From Hyphomicrobiales bacterium (GTDB lineage: Bacteria; Pseudomonadota; Alphaproteobacteria; JAPOUT01), in assembly GCA_026708505.1 (NCBI GenBank), contig JAPOUU010000092.1, forward strand, positions 1 through 48,992: a DNA stretch of 48,992 nt, read 5' to 3'. The notes under the pieces are model-generated. The model saw only the letters and a program-made list of their open reading frames with translations, made no database searches and was not told the DNA's origin. The first letter of the stretch is position 1, and each line of letters starts with the position of its first letter. Below are positions 35,222-43,846 of the stretch, in pieces. The position numbers and the translations under genes are program-made.

Positions 35222-36985
35222 CTAAACAAGGGTTTTGTCTTCTTTGGAAACCGCCGTGCGTTCGTCCGGATCCGCCGAAAGGAGCATTTCGCTATGCCCG
35301 GCGCCGGAGGGAATCATCGGGAAGCAGTTTTCGTGGGGATCAACCCGGCAGTCAAAGAGGACAGGTTTGTCGATTTCAATCATTTCCTCGATTTTTGAAT
35401 CGAGTTCGGCCTTGTTTTCGGCCCGGATGCCGTGGGCGCCGAAAGCCTGCGCAAGGGCAACGAAGTCGGGCAGCGACTCGGAATAGCTGTGCGAGTATCT
35501 GCCCCCGTGGATGAGTTCCTGCCACTGGCGCACCATTCCCATGTATTGATTGTTGAGGATGAAGATCTTGATGGGGAGGTTGTATTGGACCGCGGTCGAC
35601 ATTTCCTGGATGGTCATGAGCGCGGAGGCTTCGCCGGCGACGTCAACAACGAGTTTGTCGGGATGCGCGATTTGCATGCCGATGGCCGCGGGCAGGCCGA
35701 ATCCCATGGTTCCGAGTCCGCCGGATGTAACCCAGTGGCGGGGTTCCTGGAAGTGGTAGTATTGCGCCGCCCACATTTGGTGCTGCCCGACCTCGGTGCT
35801 GATGTAAACATCCCGACGGTTTGCAGTCAGGGCATACAGGCGCTCGAGGGCGTATTGCGGCTTGATGACGTTGCCGCTGTCCTGATAGGCGAGGCATTTG
35901 CGCGCGCGCCATTGTTCTATTTGCGCCCACCAGTCTTCGACTTCGTGGGAACCGCTCGGTCGGACGGCTTTGTCCTTCCAGACTTTTATCATGACTTCAA
36001 GAATGTTTGCGCAATCTCCGACAACGGGAACGTCCACGCGAACGTTCTTGTTGATGGAAGAGGGATCGATATCAACGTGAATTTTTTTCGAATGCGGCGA
36101 GAAGGCGTCCAATCTGCCGGTCACGCGGTCATCGAAGCGCGCGCCGATGTTGATCATCACATCGCATTTGTGCATGGCGTGGTTTGCTTCCCAGTTTCCG
36201 TGCATGCCGACCATTCCAAGCCATTGGGGATCGGACGCGGGATAAGCTCCCAGTCCCATCAACGTCGAGGTTATGGGGTATCCGCTCATCTGCACGAGCT
36301 CGCGCAACAAGGTACACGCCCGCCCGCCCGAGTTGATGACTCCGCCGCCGGTGTAAAAGATCGGACGGCGCGCGGACAGCATCAGATCGACAGCTTCCTC
36401 GATGGCGGTTTCGTCGCCCTTGAGTTGGGGCTGGTAACATTTCAGCATCTCCGGAGTCGGGCGCCGATAGTTTCCTTTGGCAAACTGCACGTCTTTCGGA
36501 ATGTCGACAACCACGGGGCCCGGCCGTCCGCTTGTGGCAATGTGGAACGCTTGATGAAGTATGCGCGGAAGATCGTCCACGGAGCGAACCAGCCAGTTGT
36601 GCTTGGTGCAAGGACGGGTGATGCCGACCGTGTCGGCTTCCTGGAAAGCGTCGGTTCCTATCAAGGGCGTTGGGACTTGCCCTGTGATGCAGACGAGCGG
36701 CGTCGAGTCCATCATCGCATCCGCGAGTCCCGTGATGGTGTTGGTGACGCCGGGACCCGATGTGACGAGCAAAACGCCGGGCTTGCCGCTTGCCCGGGCG
36801 TATCCTTCGGCGGCGTGCACGGCGCCTTGCTCGTGCCGGACGAGGATGTGCCGAATGTCCTCGCTTGAGAACAATTCGTCATAAATGGGCAGGACGGCAC
36901 CACCGGGATACCCGAAGATGGTGTCGACTTTTTGGTCGATAAGTGCTTGCAGGACGATTTGAGCGCCGCTTTTGAGCCGTGACAT
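35222..36985 (-). CDS. ilvB: Acetolactate synthase large (catalytic) subunit
   Basis: A 587-residue ThDP enzyme that condenses pyruvate with pyruvate or 2-ketobutyrate, the first committed step to valine, leucine and isoleucine. The activating Glu lies in VRHEQGAVHAAEGYARASG. The ThDP-magnesium motif is in DVAGEASALMTIQEM, which reads GEA where GDG is usual, followed by NNQYMGMV. The usual GDGSFxMN form therefore looks altered (G-E-A-S-A-L-M), as in many AHAS enzymes. It heads a transcript with ilvN and ilvC from a promoter at 37018-37046. Confidence 0.95.
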   Translation of the reverse strand: MSRLKSGAQIVLQALIDQKVDTIFGYPGGAVLPIYDELFSSEDIRHILVRHEQGAVHAAEGYARASGKPGVLLVTSGPGVTNTITGLADAMMDSTPLVCITGQVPTPLIGTDAFQEADTVGITRPCTKHNWLVRSVDDLPRILHQAFHIATSGRPGPVVVDIPKDVQFAKGNYRRPTPEMLKCYQPQLKGDETAIEEAVDLMLSARRPIFYTGGGVINSGGRACTLLRELVQMSGYPITSTLMGLGAYPASDPQWLGMVGMHGNWEANHAMHKCDVMINIGARFDDRVTGRLDAFSPHSKKIHVDIDPSSINKNVRVDVPVVGDCANILEVMIKVWKDKAVRPSGSHEVEDWWAQIEQWRARKCLAYQDSGNVIKPQYALERLYALTANRRDVYISTEVGQHQMWAAQYYHFQEPRHWVTSGGLGTMGFGLPAAIGMQIAHPDKLVVDVAGEASALMTIQEMSTAVQYNLPIKIFILNNQYMGMVRQWQELIHGGRYSHSYSESLPDFVALAQAFGAHGIRAENKAELDSKIEEMIEIDKPVLFDCRVDPHENCFPMIPSGAGHSEMLLSADPDERTAVSKEDKTLV

Positions 36986-37017
36986 TGGGATTACTCGCTT
37001 TTGCTAGACGAAGGGGC

Positions 37018-37046
37018 AATCTAGCCGTTTTTGTCTGTAAGGTCAA
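37018..37046 (-). promoter_or_regulatory. Putative ilvB promoter
   Basis: On the minus strand TTGACC (37046-37041) and TAGATT (37023-37018) are 17 bp apart, about 30 bp before the ilvB ATG. The short leader leaves no room for a peptide attenuator, and no Val- or Leu-rich leader frame was seen. Confidence 0.6.
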
Positions 37047-37145
37047 GGCTTTGTAACGGTTCGGGCAAATCGGACTCGGCCGGAGTGTTCGATTCGCCGT
37101 TTCGGCCGCGCTGCACGGGGGCAATCCGCCCGGGTTTTACGGCGG

Positions 37146-38075
37146 TTATATCCTTATTAAATCGGGCTTTGCCAAAGACAGAGCCTTGCCAATCGTCTCG
37201 TCACTATCCCCGACTCCCAGCCTGTGCCATCCCCCGAGCCGGTGCCGCGCCCAGGTCGTCTGGCGTTTGGCGTAATTTCTGGTGTGCTGTTTTGCCGCGG
37301 ACACCGCCTTCGCGAGGGAAATTTCGCCGCGCAGATGCGAGAGCAGGGGGGCAACCCCGTGGATATGCTTGAGGGCCGGGGGGATGTCGCCACGGGCATC
37401 GCGCAGGCCATCCACCTCCTCGAGCGCGCCTTCGGACATCATGGCATCGAAGCGCTGTTCGCAACGCTGATAGACAAGCGCGCGTTCAGGCTCGAGAAGC
37501 AGGCGGAGGTAATTTCGGGAGGGAGGCTCGACGTGCGTTTCCTCCTGCCAGTCGGTTAAGGGCTTGCCGGTTGCTTCAAAGACTTCGAGCCCCCTGGCAA
37601 TTCTTTGTTTGTCGCCGGGCGCGATGCGTTGTGCAAGCCGGGGGTCGGTTTTTTCGAGCATGGCATAGCAGGCGCCAACGCCTTCGTTTTCGATGCGTTC
37701 TCGAACGCTCGCACGTATGTCGGAAGGAACGGGAGGGATTTGTGCGAGCCCCTGATCAAAACAAGTGATGTAGAGACTCGCGCCTCCCACCACAACGGGA
37801 ACCCGTTCCGATTTTTTGCAGGCGGCAATAATTGTTGAGGCCTCTTCCATCCAGTTGGCTACGGAGGCGTCGTCCTGCGCGTTTCGATATCCGTAAAGGT
37901 GATGGGGAAGGCGCTTTTCGTCTTCGGGACCCGGGCGTGCGGAGAGTATTCGAACCTCCCGGTAGGATTGCATCACATCGGCATTGATAATCTCGCCGCC
38001 GAATTGTTCGGCCAACGTCATTGCCAGTGCCGACTTGCCGCTTGCCGTCGGACCGGCGACGAGGATTCCCTCCAC
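37146..38075 (-). CDS. miaA: tRNA dimethylallyltransferase
   Basis: A 309-residue enzyme that adds an isopentenyl group to A37 of tRNAs reading UNN codons. The P-loop GPTASGKS is at residues 8-15, then NADVMQSYREVRILSARP, VVGGASLY, and the C-terminal RNYAKRQTTWAR. The usual KAIGVPEL segment reads KHIHGVAPL here, a mild departure. It sits directly after degP (5 bp) and before ilvB on the same strand, a common alphaproteobacterial order. Confidence 0.95.
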   Translation of the reverse strand: MEGILVAGPTASGKSALAMTLAEQFGGEIINADVMQSYREVRILSARPGPEDEKRLPHHLYGYRNAQDDASVANWMEEASTIIAACKKSERVPVVVGGASLYITCFDQGLAQIPPVPSDIRASVRERIENEGVGACYAMLEKTDPRLAQRIAPGDKQRIARGLEVFEATGKPLTDWQEETHVEPPSRNYLRLLLEPERALVYQRCEQRFDAMMSEGALEEVDGLRDARGDIPPALKHIHGVAPLLSHLRGEISLAKAVSAAKQHTRNYAKRQTTWARHRLGGWHRLGVGDSDETIGKALSLAKPDLIRI

Positions 38076-38080
38076 CTCCG

Positions 38081-39523
38081 CTATTGCTCCCCCCTGTCGA
38101 AGTTCAGCGCGATGAAACGAACGGTATTGCGCGCAATAAACAAAAACAATACGGCGGCGCGTGAATCTCTTCGCGCTTTCTCGATGCTCTCAAGGACATC
38201 TTCCAGGCTTGCCACACGCGTCCCCCCGACCTGCGCGACAATGCTGCCTTCGCGCACGCCTTTTTGAAATGCTTCCGAGTCGGATGCTATCTGCTCCACG
38301 ATGACGCCTTCGGTGCTGCTGTCAATGCTGAAACGTTCGCGCAAGGCGGAGTCGAGGGTTGCGAGTTTCATTCCCAGAATCAATCCATCTTCGCCTATTT
38401 CTCCTCCGGTGCCGTCGAATTCTCCCGTTCCTGTCGCAGAGTCTTCTTCCAGGCGGCCGATGCGCACATCGACTTCGATGGTTCGCTCGTCGCGCCACAC
38501 ATCCAATGTGACATTTTCATAAGCGTTTGTTTTGGCAACCAGCCGCGGCAGGTCGCGCATTTTTTCGACCTGTTCGTCGCCAAAGCGCAAGATTACGTCG
38601 CCGGGATGGATGTCCGCATCGCTAGCGGGACTGCCGTCTTCAACGCTTGAGACCAGGGCACCTTGCGGGGCCTCCATGCCGAGGCTTGCGGCTATCTCGT
38701 CGGAGACTTCCTGGATTCGCACGCCAAGCCATCCGCGCCGCGCTTCGCCGAAGTTGCGCAATTGATCGACGATGCCGATGGCGACGGAAGAAGGTATTGC
38801 AAAACCGATGCCGACGGATCCGCCCGACGGCGAGAGTATCTTCGTGTTGATGCCGATGACGCGTCCTTCCAGGTCAAACAACGGTCCTCCCGAGTTTCCC
38901 CAGTTGATGGACGCATCGGTTTGGATGAAGTTGTCGTAAGGACCGGAGTTGATGTCGCGGTTGAATCCGGAGACGATGCCCGCGGTGACGGTTCCGCCGA
39001 GTCCGAAGGGGTTTCCGATGGCGATGACCCAGTCGCCGACGCGAACGTTTTCCTCGTCGCCGAGCTCGACGAAGGGGAGGGGTTCATCCGACTCGATCTT
39101 CAGGAGGGCCAGGTCGGTTTTCGGATCCCGCCCGATAATTTCGGCGGGGAGTTTTACGCCGTCGGCAAGCGTGACTTCAATGAGGTCGGCGTCTTCGATG
39201 ACATGATCATTGGTGACAACGAAACCCGTCTCGTCAATGATAAACCCGGAACCGGTCGAGCGCGGGCTCGGTTGCCGGCGTTGCGGGAATTGCCGGCGCT
39301 CGAAGAATTCTTCAAAGAAATCATGGAAAGGCGAGCCTTCGGGAAAATCCGGCATGGGCGGACGGCGCCTTCTCCGGTCGACTTCTTCGGTTGTCGAGAT
39401 GTGCACGACGGCGGGAATGAGGTCGGGCACCAAATCGGCGAAGCTTCCGGGATGCTCCTGCGCTTGCGCACCGGCGCTTCCGGCGATCATCAAAACCAAA
39501 AGTGTGAGGAAAGAGAGTCTCAC
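38081..39523 (-). CDS. degP: Periplasmic serine protease of the DegP/HtrA family
   Basis: A 480-residue protein with a signal peptide (cleavage near AGAQA), an Arg/Pro-rich loop (about 50-88), a trypsin-like domain with His107 (NDHVI), Asp137 (KTDLALLK) and Ser211 (NWGNSGGP), and two PDZ domains (about 255-345 and 385-470). It degrades or holds misfolded envelope proteins. It lies 9 bp after hflC, so protease and HflKC complex form one unit. RpoH control is plausible, but no clear site was found. Confidence 0.94.
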   Translation of the reverse strand: MRLSFLTLLVLMIAGSAGAQAQEHPGSFADLVPDLIPAVVHISTTEEVDRRRRRPPMPDFPEGSPFHDFFEEFFERRQFPQRRQPSPRSTGSGFIIDETGFVVTNDHVIEDADLIEVTLADGVKLPAEIIGRDPKTDLALLKIESDEPLPFVELGDEENVRVGDWVIAIGNPFGLGGTVTAGIVSGFNRDINSGPYDNFIQTDASINWGNSGGPLFDLEGRVIGINTKILSPSGGSVGIGFAIPSSVAIGIVDQLRNFGEARRGWLGVRIQEVSDEIAASLGMEAPQGALVSSVEDGSPASDADIHPGDVILRFGDEQVEKMRDLPRLVAKTNAYENVTLDVWRDERTIEVDVRIGRLEEDSATGTGEFDGTGGEIGEDGLILGMKLATLDSALRERFSIDSSTEGVIVEQIASDSEAFQKGVREGSIVAQVGGTRVASLEDVLESIEKARRDSRAAVLFLFIARNTVRFIALNFDRGEQ

Positions 39524-39532
39524 GGCAATTGA

Positions 39533-40585
39533 TCAGGGGGCGTTGTTATCGGGGGCCTCAACGTTGATGTCAGGATCGTTTTCGGGACTAACGGAGAGGG
39601 TCGTTTGTTCGGCGGAGAAGTCGAGATTGGGGCAAAAGCGCAGCTGCAGGGTTTCCCCCTCTTGCAGGTTTAGAAGCTCCGCGTTGCCGCTTTCCGGCCT
39701 GACGCCGCTTTCTTCCTCGATGGCGTTGGGGTTTCGGAAGAAGAGGAAGAACTCGCTGTCGGGCGAGAGCACGAGGGATGTGTCCTCGGATTGGAGCGCG
39801 CGCTCGTAAGACTGCATTGAGCGGTAAAACGCGAAGAACTGGGGATCAAGTCCGAAAGCGGCGGCGAAGACCCTGTTTCTGCAGGCGTCCCCCCGTCCCC
39901 GCGTGATTTCGGCGTCCCGGTTTGCTTCCGCCTGTATGACGGTGACGTTTTTATCGGCCCGCGCCCGGATTTCCCGGGCGTCTTCTTGTCCGATGGCCCT
40001 GATCTGGGCGGCTTCCTGCTGCCGTTCGGTCTGCATGCGTTCGAAGATCGCCTGCGAGTTTGCTTCGGGAAGGTCGGCGCGACGGATGCGCACATCGACA
40101 ATCTCGATGCCCAACTCTTGTGCCTGTTGGTTCACAAGGTCGCGGATGCGGGTCATTAACACGGCGCGTTTGTCACGCACGACATCGACAAACCTTTCAC
40201 GTCCCAAGATGGAGCGCAGCCCCGAATTCAACAACGTTTGCAGCCGCAACTCGCCGCCCTGAATGGTTCCCACGGTGATGTAGAATTGAAGCGGGTCGGT
40301 GATGCGGTATCGCGCGAAAGCATCCACGACGAGTCGCTTTTGGTCGGATGCAATGACCTCTTCCGAGGACGCCGAGAGCGCAAGGATGCGCTTATCGATA
40401 TGGATGACGTTTTGGATGAAGGGGAGTTTTAAATGAAGCCCTGCTTGCGTGATGACCCGTTTCGGATCCCCGAATTGCAGGACGATGGCCTGGCGTGTTT
40501 GGTGAACGGTGAAGACCGCATCGTAGAGAAGGAAGCCCAAGGCCGCCAAGACAATAAAAATACCGACGAGAGGCACGCGCTTCAT
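39533..40585 (-). CDS. hflC: HflC, FtsH-protease modulator
   Basis: A 350-residue SPFH/prohibitin-family membrane protein. One N-terminal helix (about residues 7-25) is followed by the SPFH domain (HQTRQAIVLQFGDPKRV onward) and a long coiled coil (about 185-235, rich in Glu, Arg and Ala). Its acidic C-terminal tail beyond about residue 290 is longer than in Escherichia coli HflC. With HflK it forms a cage around FtsH. Its ATG overlaps the TGA of hflK (ATGA). Confidence 0.95.
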   Translation of the reverse strand: MKRVPLVGIFIVLAALGFLLYDAVFTVHQTRQAIVLQFGDPKRVITQAGLHLKLPFIQNVIHIDKRILALSASSEEVIASDQKRLVVDAFARYRITDPLQFYITVGTIQGGELRLQTLLNSGLRSILGRERFVDVVRDKRAVLMTRIRDLVNQQAQELGIEIVDVRIRRADLPEANSQAIFERMQTERQQEAAQIRAIGQEDAREIRARADKNVTVIQAEANRDAEITRGRGDACRNRVFAAAFGLDPQFFAFYRSMQSYERALQSEDTSLVLSPDSEFFLFFRNPNAIEEESGVRPESGNAELLNLQEGETLQLRFCPNLDFSAEQTTLSVSPENDPDINVEAPDNNAP

Positions 40586-41709
40586 TGTCCCGTTCCCCTT
40601 GTACGGTTGAGTTCATTGAGAGGCAGGTACGGGACAATGCCCCCGCCCTGGCCGACCTGGTTATCGATGATGATTTTTTCGGAATCTCCCAGCACGCGCT
40701 CCATCGTCTCGAGGAACATGCGCCGGCGCGTTACGTCCGGGGCCTCCCGGTATTCCCGAAAGATTGCGAGAAAGCGCTGCGCTTGTCCTTCGGCTTCGGC
40801 AACGGTCTGCTCTTGATAGGCGAGGGCTTCGTTTCGTATGCGGGCGGCTTCACCGCGCGCTTCCGGAACGACTTTGTTTTGATAGGCTTGCGCCTCGTTC
40901 CGGATTCTCTCCTGGTCGGCCCGTGCGGCTTGAACGTCCCGGAAGGCGTCAATGACGGCGGCAGGGGGGTCGACTTTCTGCATCTTGACTTGTGTGACCT
41001 CGATGCCGGCGCCGTAACGGTCAAGGGCCTCCTGCATGAGCTTCTTGACGGCTTCTTCGGTGCCCTGGCGCTCTTCAGTCAAGATGGGCTGGATTCTGCT
41101 TCTGCCGACGACTTCGCGCATGGTGCTTTCGGCAACGGCTTTGACGGTGCCGGGCGGTTCCTGGATATTGAAGAGGTAATTCTCCGCGTTTTTGATAATC
41201 CAGAAAACGGAGAAATCGACATCGACGATATTTTCGTCTCCGGTGAGCATGAGGCTTTCCTCGGGAACGTCCCGGACGGGGCCGCTGCCGGAATAGTCGG
41301 CGGAGCCGATGCGCATGCCAATGTCGGTGCGGTTAACAACGGTGACTTTGGGGCGGCGGACTTCCTCGATGGGGAACGGGATGTGATAGTGGAGTCCGGG
41401 AGCGGTCTGCTCGACGAATTTACCAAAACGCAGGACAACGCCTTGCTCGTCGGGCAGAACCCGGTAAAAGCCGCTTGCCAGCCACACGATAACGAGTCCG
41501 AGTAAAATGAACAGGGTTGCGCGCCGGTTCATCCCGCCGCCGCCACTGCCGCCGCCGCGGTTGCCTCCGCCCCCTCCGAAGAAGAGCGAGCGGATTTTGT
41601 CCTGTCCGCGCTGCAGCATCTCCTGGACGTCGGCGTTCTGGTCGCCTCCGGGCGGAGGCGAGCCCCAAGGACCTGATCCGTTTGAGTCGTTTTTATCGTT
41701 CCATGCCAT
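40582..41709 (-). CDS. hflK: HflK, FtsH-protease modulator
   Basis: A 375-residue partner of HflC. The cytoplasmic head is rich in Gly and Asn (about residues 9-60, including a GGGGGNRGGG run), then a membrane helix (about 66-85), an SPFH domain with LPDEQGVVLRFGKF, and a coiled coil. First gene of hflK-hflC-degP-miaA. A promoter with a good -10 lies just upstream at 41754-41782. Confidence 0.96.
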   Translation of the reverse strand: MAWNDKNDSNGSGPWGSPPPGGDQNADVQEMLQRGQDKIRSLFFGGGGGNRGGGSGGGGMNRRATLFILLGLVIVWLASGFYRVLPDEQGVVLRFGKFVEQTAPGLHYHIPFPIEEVRRPKVTVVNRTDIGMRIGSADYSGSGPVRDVPEESLMLTGDENIVDVDFSVFWIIKNAENYLFNIQEPPGTVKAVAESTMREVVGRSRIQPILTEERQGTEEAVKKLMQEALDRYGAGIEVTQVKMQKVDPPAAVIDAFRDVQAARADQERIRNEAQAYQNKVVPEARGEAARIRNEALAYQEQTVAEAEGQAQRFLAIFREYREAPDVTRRRMFLETMERVLGDSEKIIIDNQVGQGGGIVPYLPLNELNRTRGTGQ

Positions 41710-41753
41710 TTGTGTGCGACCTTGATGGGAGTGTTTGAATTTGCCGTTCCGCT

Positions 41754-41782
41754 ATTATAGAGTGAATTATCCTGTGAAGCAA
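41754..41782 (-). promoter_or_regulatory. Putative hflK promoter
   Basis: On the minus strand TTGCTT (41782-41777) and TATAAT (41759-41754) are 17 bp apart, 45 bp before the hflK ATG. The plus strand of the same region would have to carry the mrp promoter, so the two divergent promoters overlap. Confidence 0.55.
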
Positions 41783-41809
41783 TCATATCTGTGTGGAGGT
41801 TGCAAAAAT

Positions 41810-42904
41810 ATGTTCTCGCGTTGGAAGAAGCCTGCCTCCGAAGCCGATGCCCGCTCTGTATTGAAGGGCGTCCGTATCGGCGATATTGCCGCGGACGAGC
41901 GTATTGAGGACATCATTGTCCGCGAGTCCGGGGTAATCGTGACGCTGGGGGTTGCCCCCGAGCAGGCCGCTTCAATGGAGCCGCTCCGTTTGGCCGCCGA
42001 GAAAGCCCTGCTCGAAAGCGGCGCCTTCTCGAGCGCCAGCGTGACATTGACGCACCACCGCGAAGAAGCTCCCCGCCGGGAGGAGGCTCCCCCGCAGCGC
42101 GCTCCCAAGACTCCCGACAAGCAGACTCCCAACAAGCGCATCCGTCCCGACGGTGTTGAAAACATCGTTCTTGTTGCCAGCGGCAAGGGCGGCGTCGGCA
42201 AGTCCACGGTTGCGGTGAATCTTGCGCTTGCGCTTAATGCGCTGGGCAAGCGGGTCGGACTTTTGGATGCCGACATTCACGGGCCCTCAATTGCGTTAAT
42301 GATGGGTCTCGAAGGCAAGCCGGAAACTTCGGACGGCAAGACCATTCTGCCGAAAGAAAAATACGGGCTTCGCTGCATGTCGATAGGCTTGATGACGACT
42401 CCGGACATGGCGGTGATTTGGCGCGGCCCCATGGTTCAGAGCGCGCTAATGCAATTGCTTGGCGATGTCGAGTGGGGCGCGCTTGATGTCCTCGTGATTG
42501 ATTTGCCCCCGGGCACGGGAGATGTCCAACTCACACTCTCGCAACAGGTGGATGTCACCGGCGCGGTGATTGTCTCCACGCCCCAGGAGGTCGCGCTTCT
42601 CGATGTGCGCCGCAGCATTAATATGTTCGCGCGCGTTGAAGTTCCCGTGCTGGGCGTGGTTGAAAACATGGCATATTTTGCCGTGCCGGGAAGCGACGAG
42701 AAGCGTTATATCTTCGGACAGGGCGGCGCCCGGCGCCTGGCGGACGAAATGTCCACAGCATTCCTGGGAGAGATCCCCCTGATGGAAGAGATTTGCGCGG
42801 GAGTTGATAGCGGCGCCCCGGCATTGACGAAGCCCGACAGCATCGAGGCGAAGCCGTTTCTCGAGCTTGCGCAAAAAGTCTGGGAGCGGGTTCAAAAGTC
42901 ATAA
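41810..42904 (+). CDS. Mrp/ApbC iron-sulfur carrier ATPase
   Basis: A 364-residue protein. An N-terminal MIP18-like region (residues about 10-85) is joined by a Pro/Lys linker to a MinD-like ATPase with GKGGVGKS (125-132) and LLDADIHGPSIALMMG. It carries Fe-S clusters to apo-proteins. The CxxC seen in Escherichia coli ApbC is absent: the place after VVENMAYF reads AVPGSDEK, similar to what I recall for other alphaproteobacterial members. GGAGG lies 11 bp before the ATG at 41810; the frame opens at 41735. Confidence 0.9.
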   Translation: MFSRWKKPASEADARSVLKGVRIGDIAADERIEDIIVRESGVIVTLGVAPEQAASMEPLRLAAEKALLESGAFSSASVTLTHHREEAPRREEAPPQRAPKTPDKQTPNKRIRPDGVENIVLVASGKGGVGKSTVAVNLALALNALGKRVGLLDADIHGPSIALMMGLEGKPETSDGKTILPKEKYGLRCMSIGLMTTPDMAVIWRGPMVQSALMQLLGDVEWGALDVLVIDLPPGTGDVQLTLSQQVDVTGAVIVSTPQEVALLDVRRSINMFARVEVPVLGVVENMAYFAVPGSDEKRYIFGQGGARRLADEMSTAFLGEIPLMEEICAGVDSGAPALTKPDSIEAKPFLELAQKVWERVQKS

Positions 42905-42910
42905 TCCGCC

Positions 42911-42926
42911 GCCCGAAACGGGCTTT
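42911..42926. terminator. Short hairpin between convergent mrp and fghA
   Basis: GCCCG-AAA-CGGGC followed by TTT on the plus strand. The stem is short but lies exactly between the two stops. Confidence 0.5.
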
Positions 42927-42959
42927 CCCCGGCCGTTGCGGTTTCACGATTTCCGGGAT

Positions 42960-43787
42960 TTACGCCGCCAAGGCTTTGGCGTGGTGGCGCAGATGGTCTT
43001 CGATGAAAGTTTGAATGAAATAATAGGAATGATCGTATCCGGAATGCGTGCGCAGGTTTAATGCCTGCCCGGACTCTTTGCAGGCTTGCTCCAGCAAATG
43101 CGGCTTGAGTTGTTCTTCGAGGAATTGATCCTTGCCGCCTTGATCGACCAGCATTGAAGCTTTGGACGGTTGCGTGCGCACCAGTTCGCAGGAGTCGTAA
43201 GCGCGCCAGGCGTCGCGCTCGTCTCCGAGATAGCCGCGCAGCGCCTTTTCCCCCCACGGGCATTGCATCGGCGCAACAATCGGTGCAAACGCCGAGACCG
43301 AGCGGTAGGTTTGCGGATTTTTCAAATGCAGGCTCAATGCGCCGTGCCCGCCCATGGAGTGCCCGAAGATTCCCTGCAGTTCCTTGTCCACGGGGAAGTT
43401 TTCGACAACCAGCCGGGATAATTCCCCGATGATGTAGCTTTGCATTCGATAATTCTTGTCCCAGGGCGGCCGCGTTGCATCAAGGTAGAATCCCGCGCCC
43501 GTTCCAAAATCCCAGTCGTCGTCTTCGCCGGGCAATCCGAGCCCGCGCGGACTTGTGTCGGGTGCGAGGATGGCAAGGCCCAATTCCGCGGCAACCCGCT
43601 GCGCTCCCGCCTTGATGGCGAAAGTCTCCTGCGTGCACGTAAGCCCCGAGAGCCAGGTGAGCAAAGGCGGGTTTGGCGTTGACGGCAGGAACAGGGCGAA
43701 TTTCATCACGCATCCGCAGATGTCGGATTTATGTGCGTAAAAGCCCTGTGTGCCCCCGAAGCATTTTTGTTCCGATAGGATATCCAT
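42960..43787 (-). CDS. fghA: S-formylglutathione hydrolase
   Basis: A 275-residue esterase-D-like alpha/beta hydrolase that splits S-formylglutathione to formate and glutathione in formaldehyde detoxification. The nucleophile is Ser144 in GHSMGGHG, and the Asp and His partners lie in GGKDQFLEEQ and SGYDHSYYFI. The conserved Cys51 in SGLTCTQE is present. GGGAG precedes the ATG by 7 bp. No adhC or gfa gene is adjacent. Confidence 0.94.
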   Translation of the reverse strand: MDILSEQKCFGGTQGFYAHKSDICGCVMKFALFLPSTPNPPLLTWLSGLTCTQETFAIKAGAQRVAAELGLAILAPDTSPRGLGLPGEDDDWDFGTGAGFYLDATRPPWDKNYRMQSYIIGELSRLVVENFPVDKELQGIFGHSMGGHGALSLHLKNPQTYRSVSAFAPIVAPMQCPWGEKALRGYLGDERDAWRAYDSCELVRTQPSKASMLVDQGGKDQFLEEQLKPHLLEQACKESGQALNLRTHSGYDHSYYFIQTFIEDHLRHHAKALAA

Positions 43788-43846
43788 TCGCGAACTCCCG
43801 AAATTAACCTCTCTTTCGATAGCCTCGATATGCTATAGATGCAAGC

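Noticed and set aside
33736-35514. A 592-codon open frame on the plus strand across ilvC and ilvN
   Set aside because: It lies antisense to two unmistakable genes (ilvC and ilvN). Its protein has no recognisable domain, and the frame is open because of the codon bias of the minus-strand genes.
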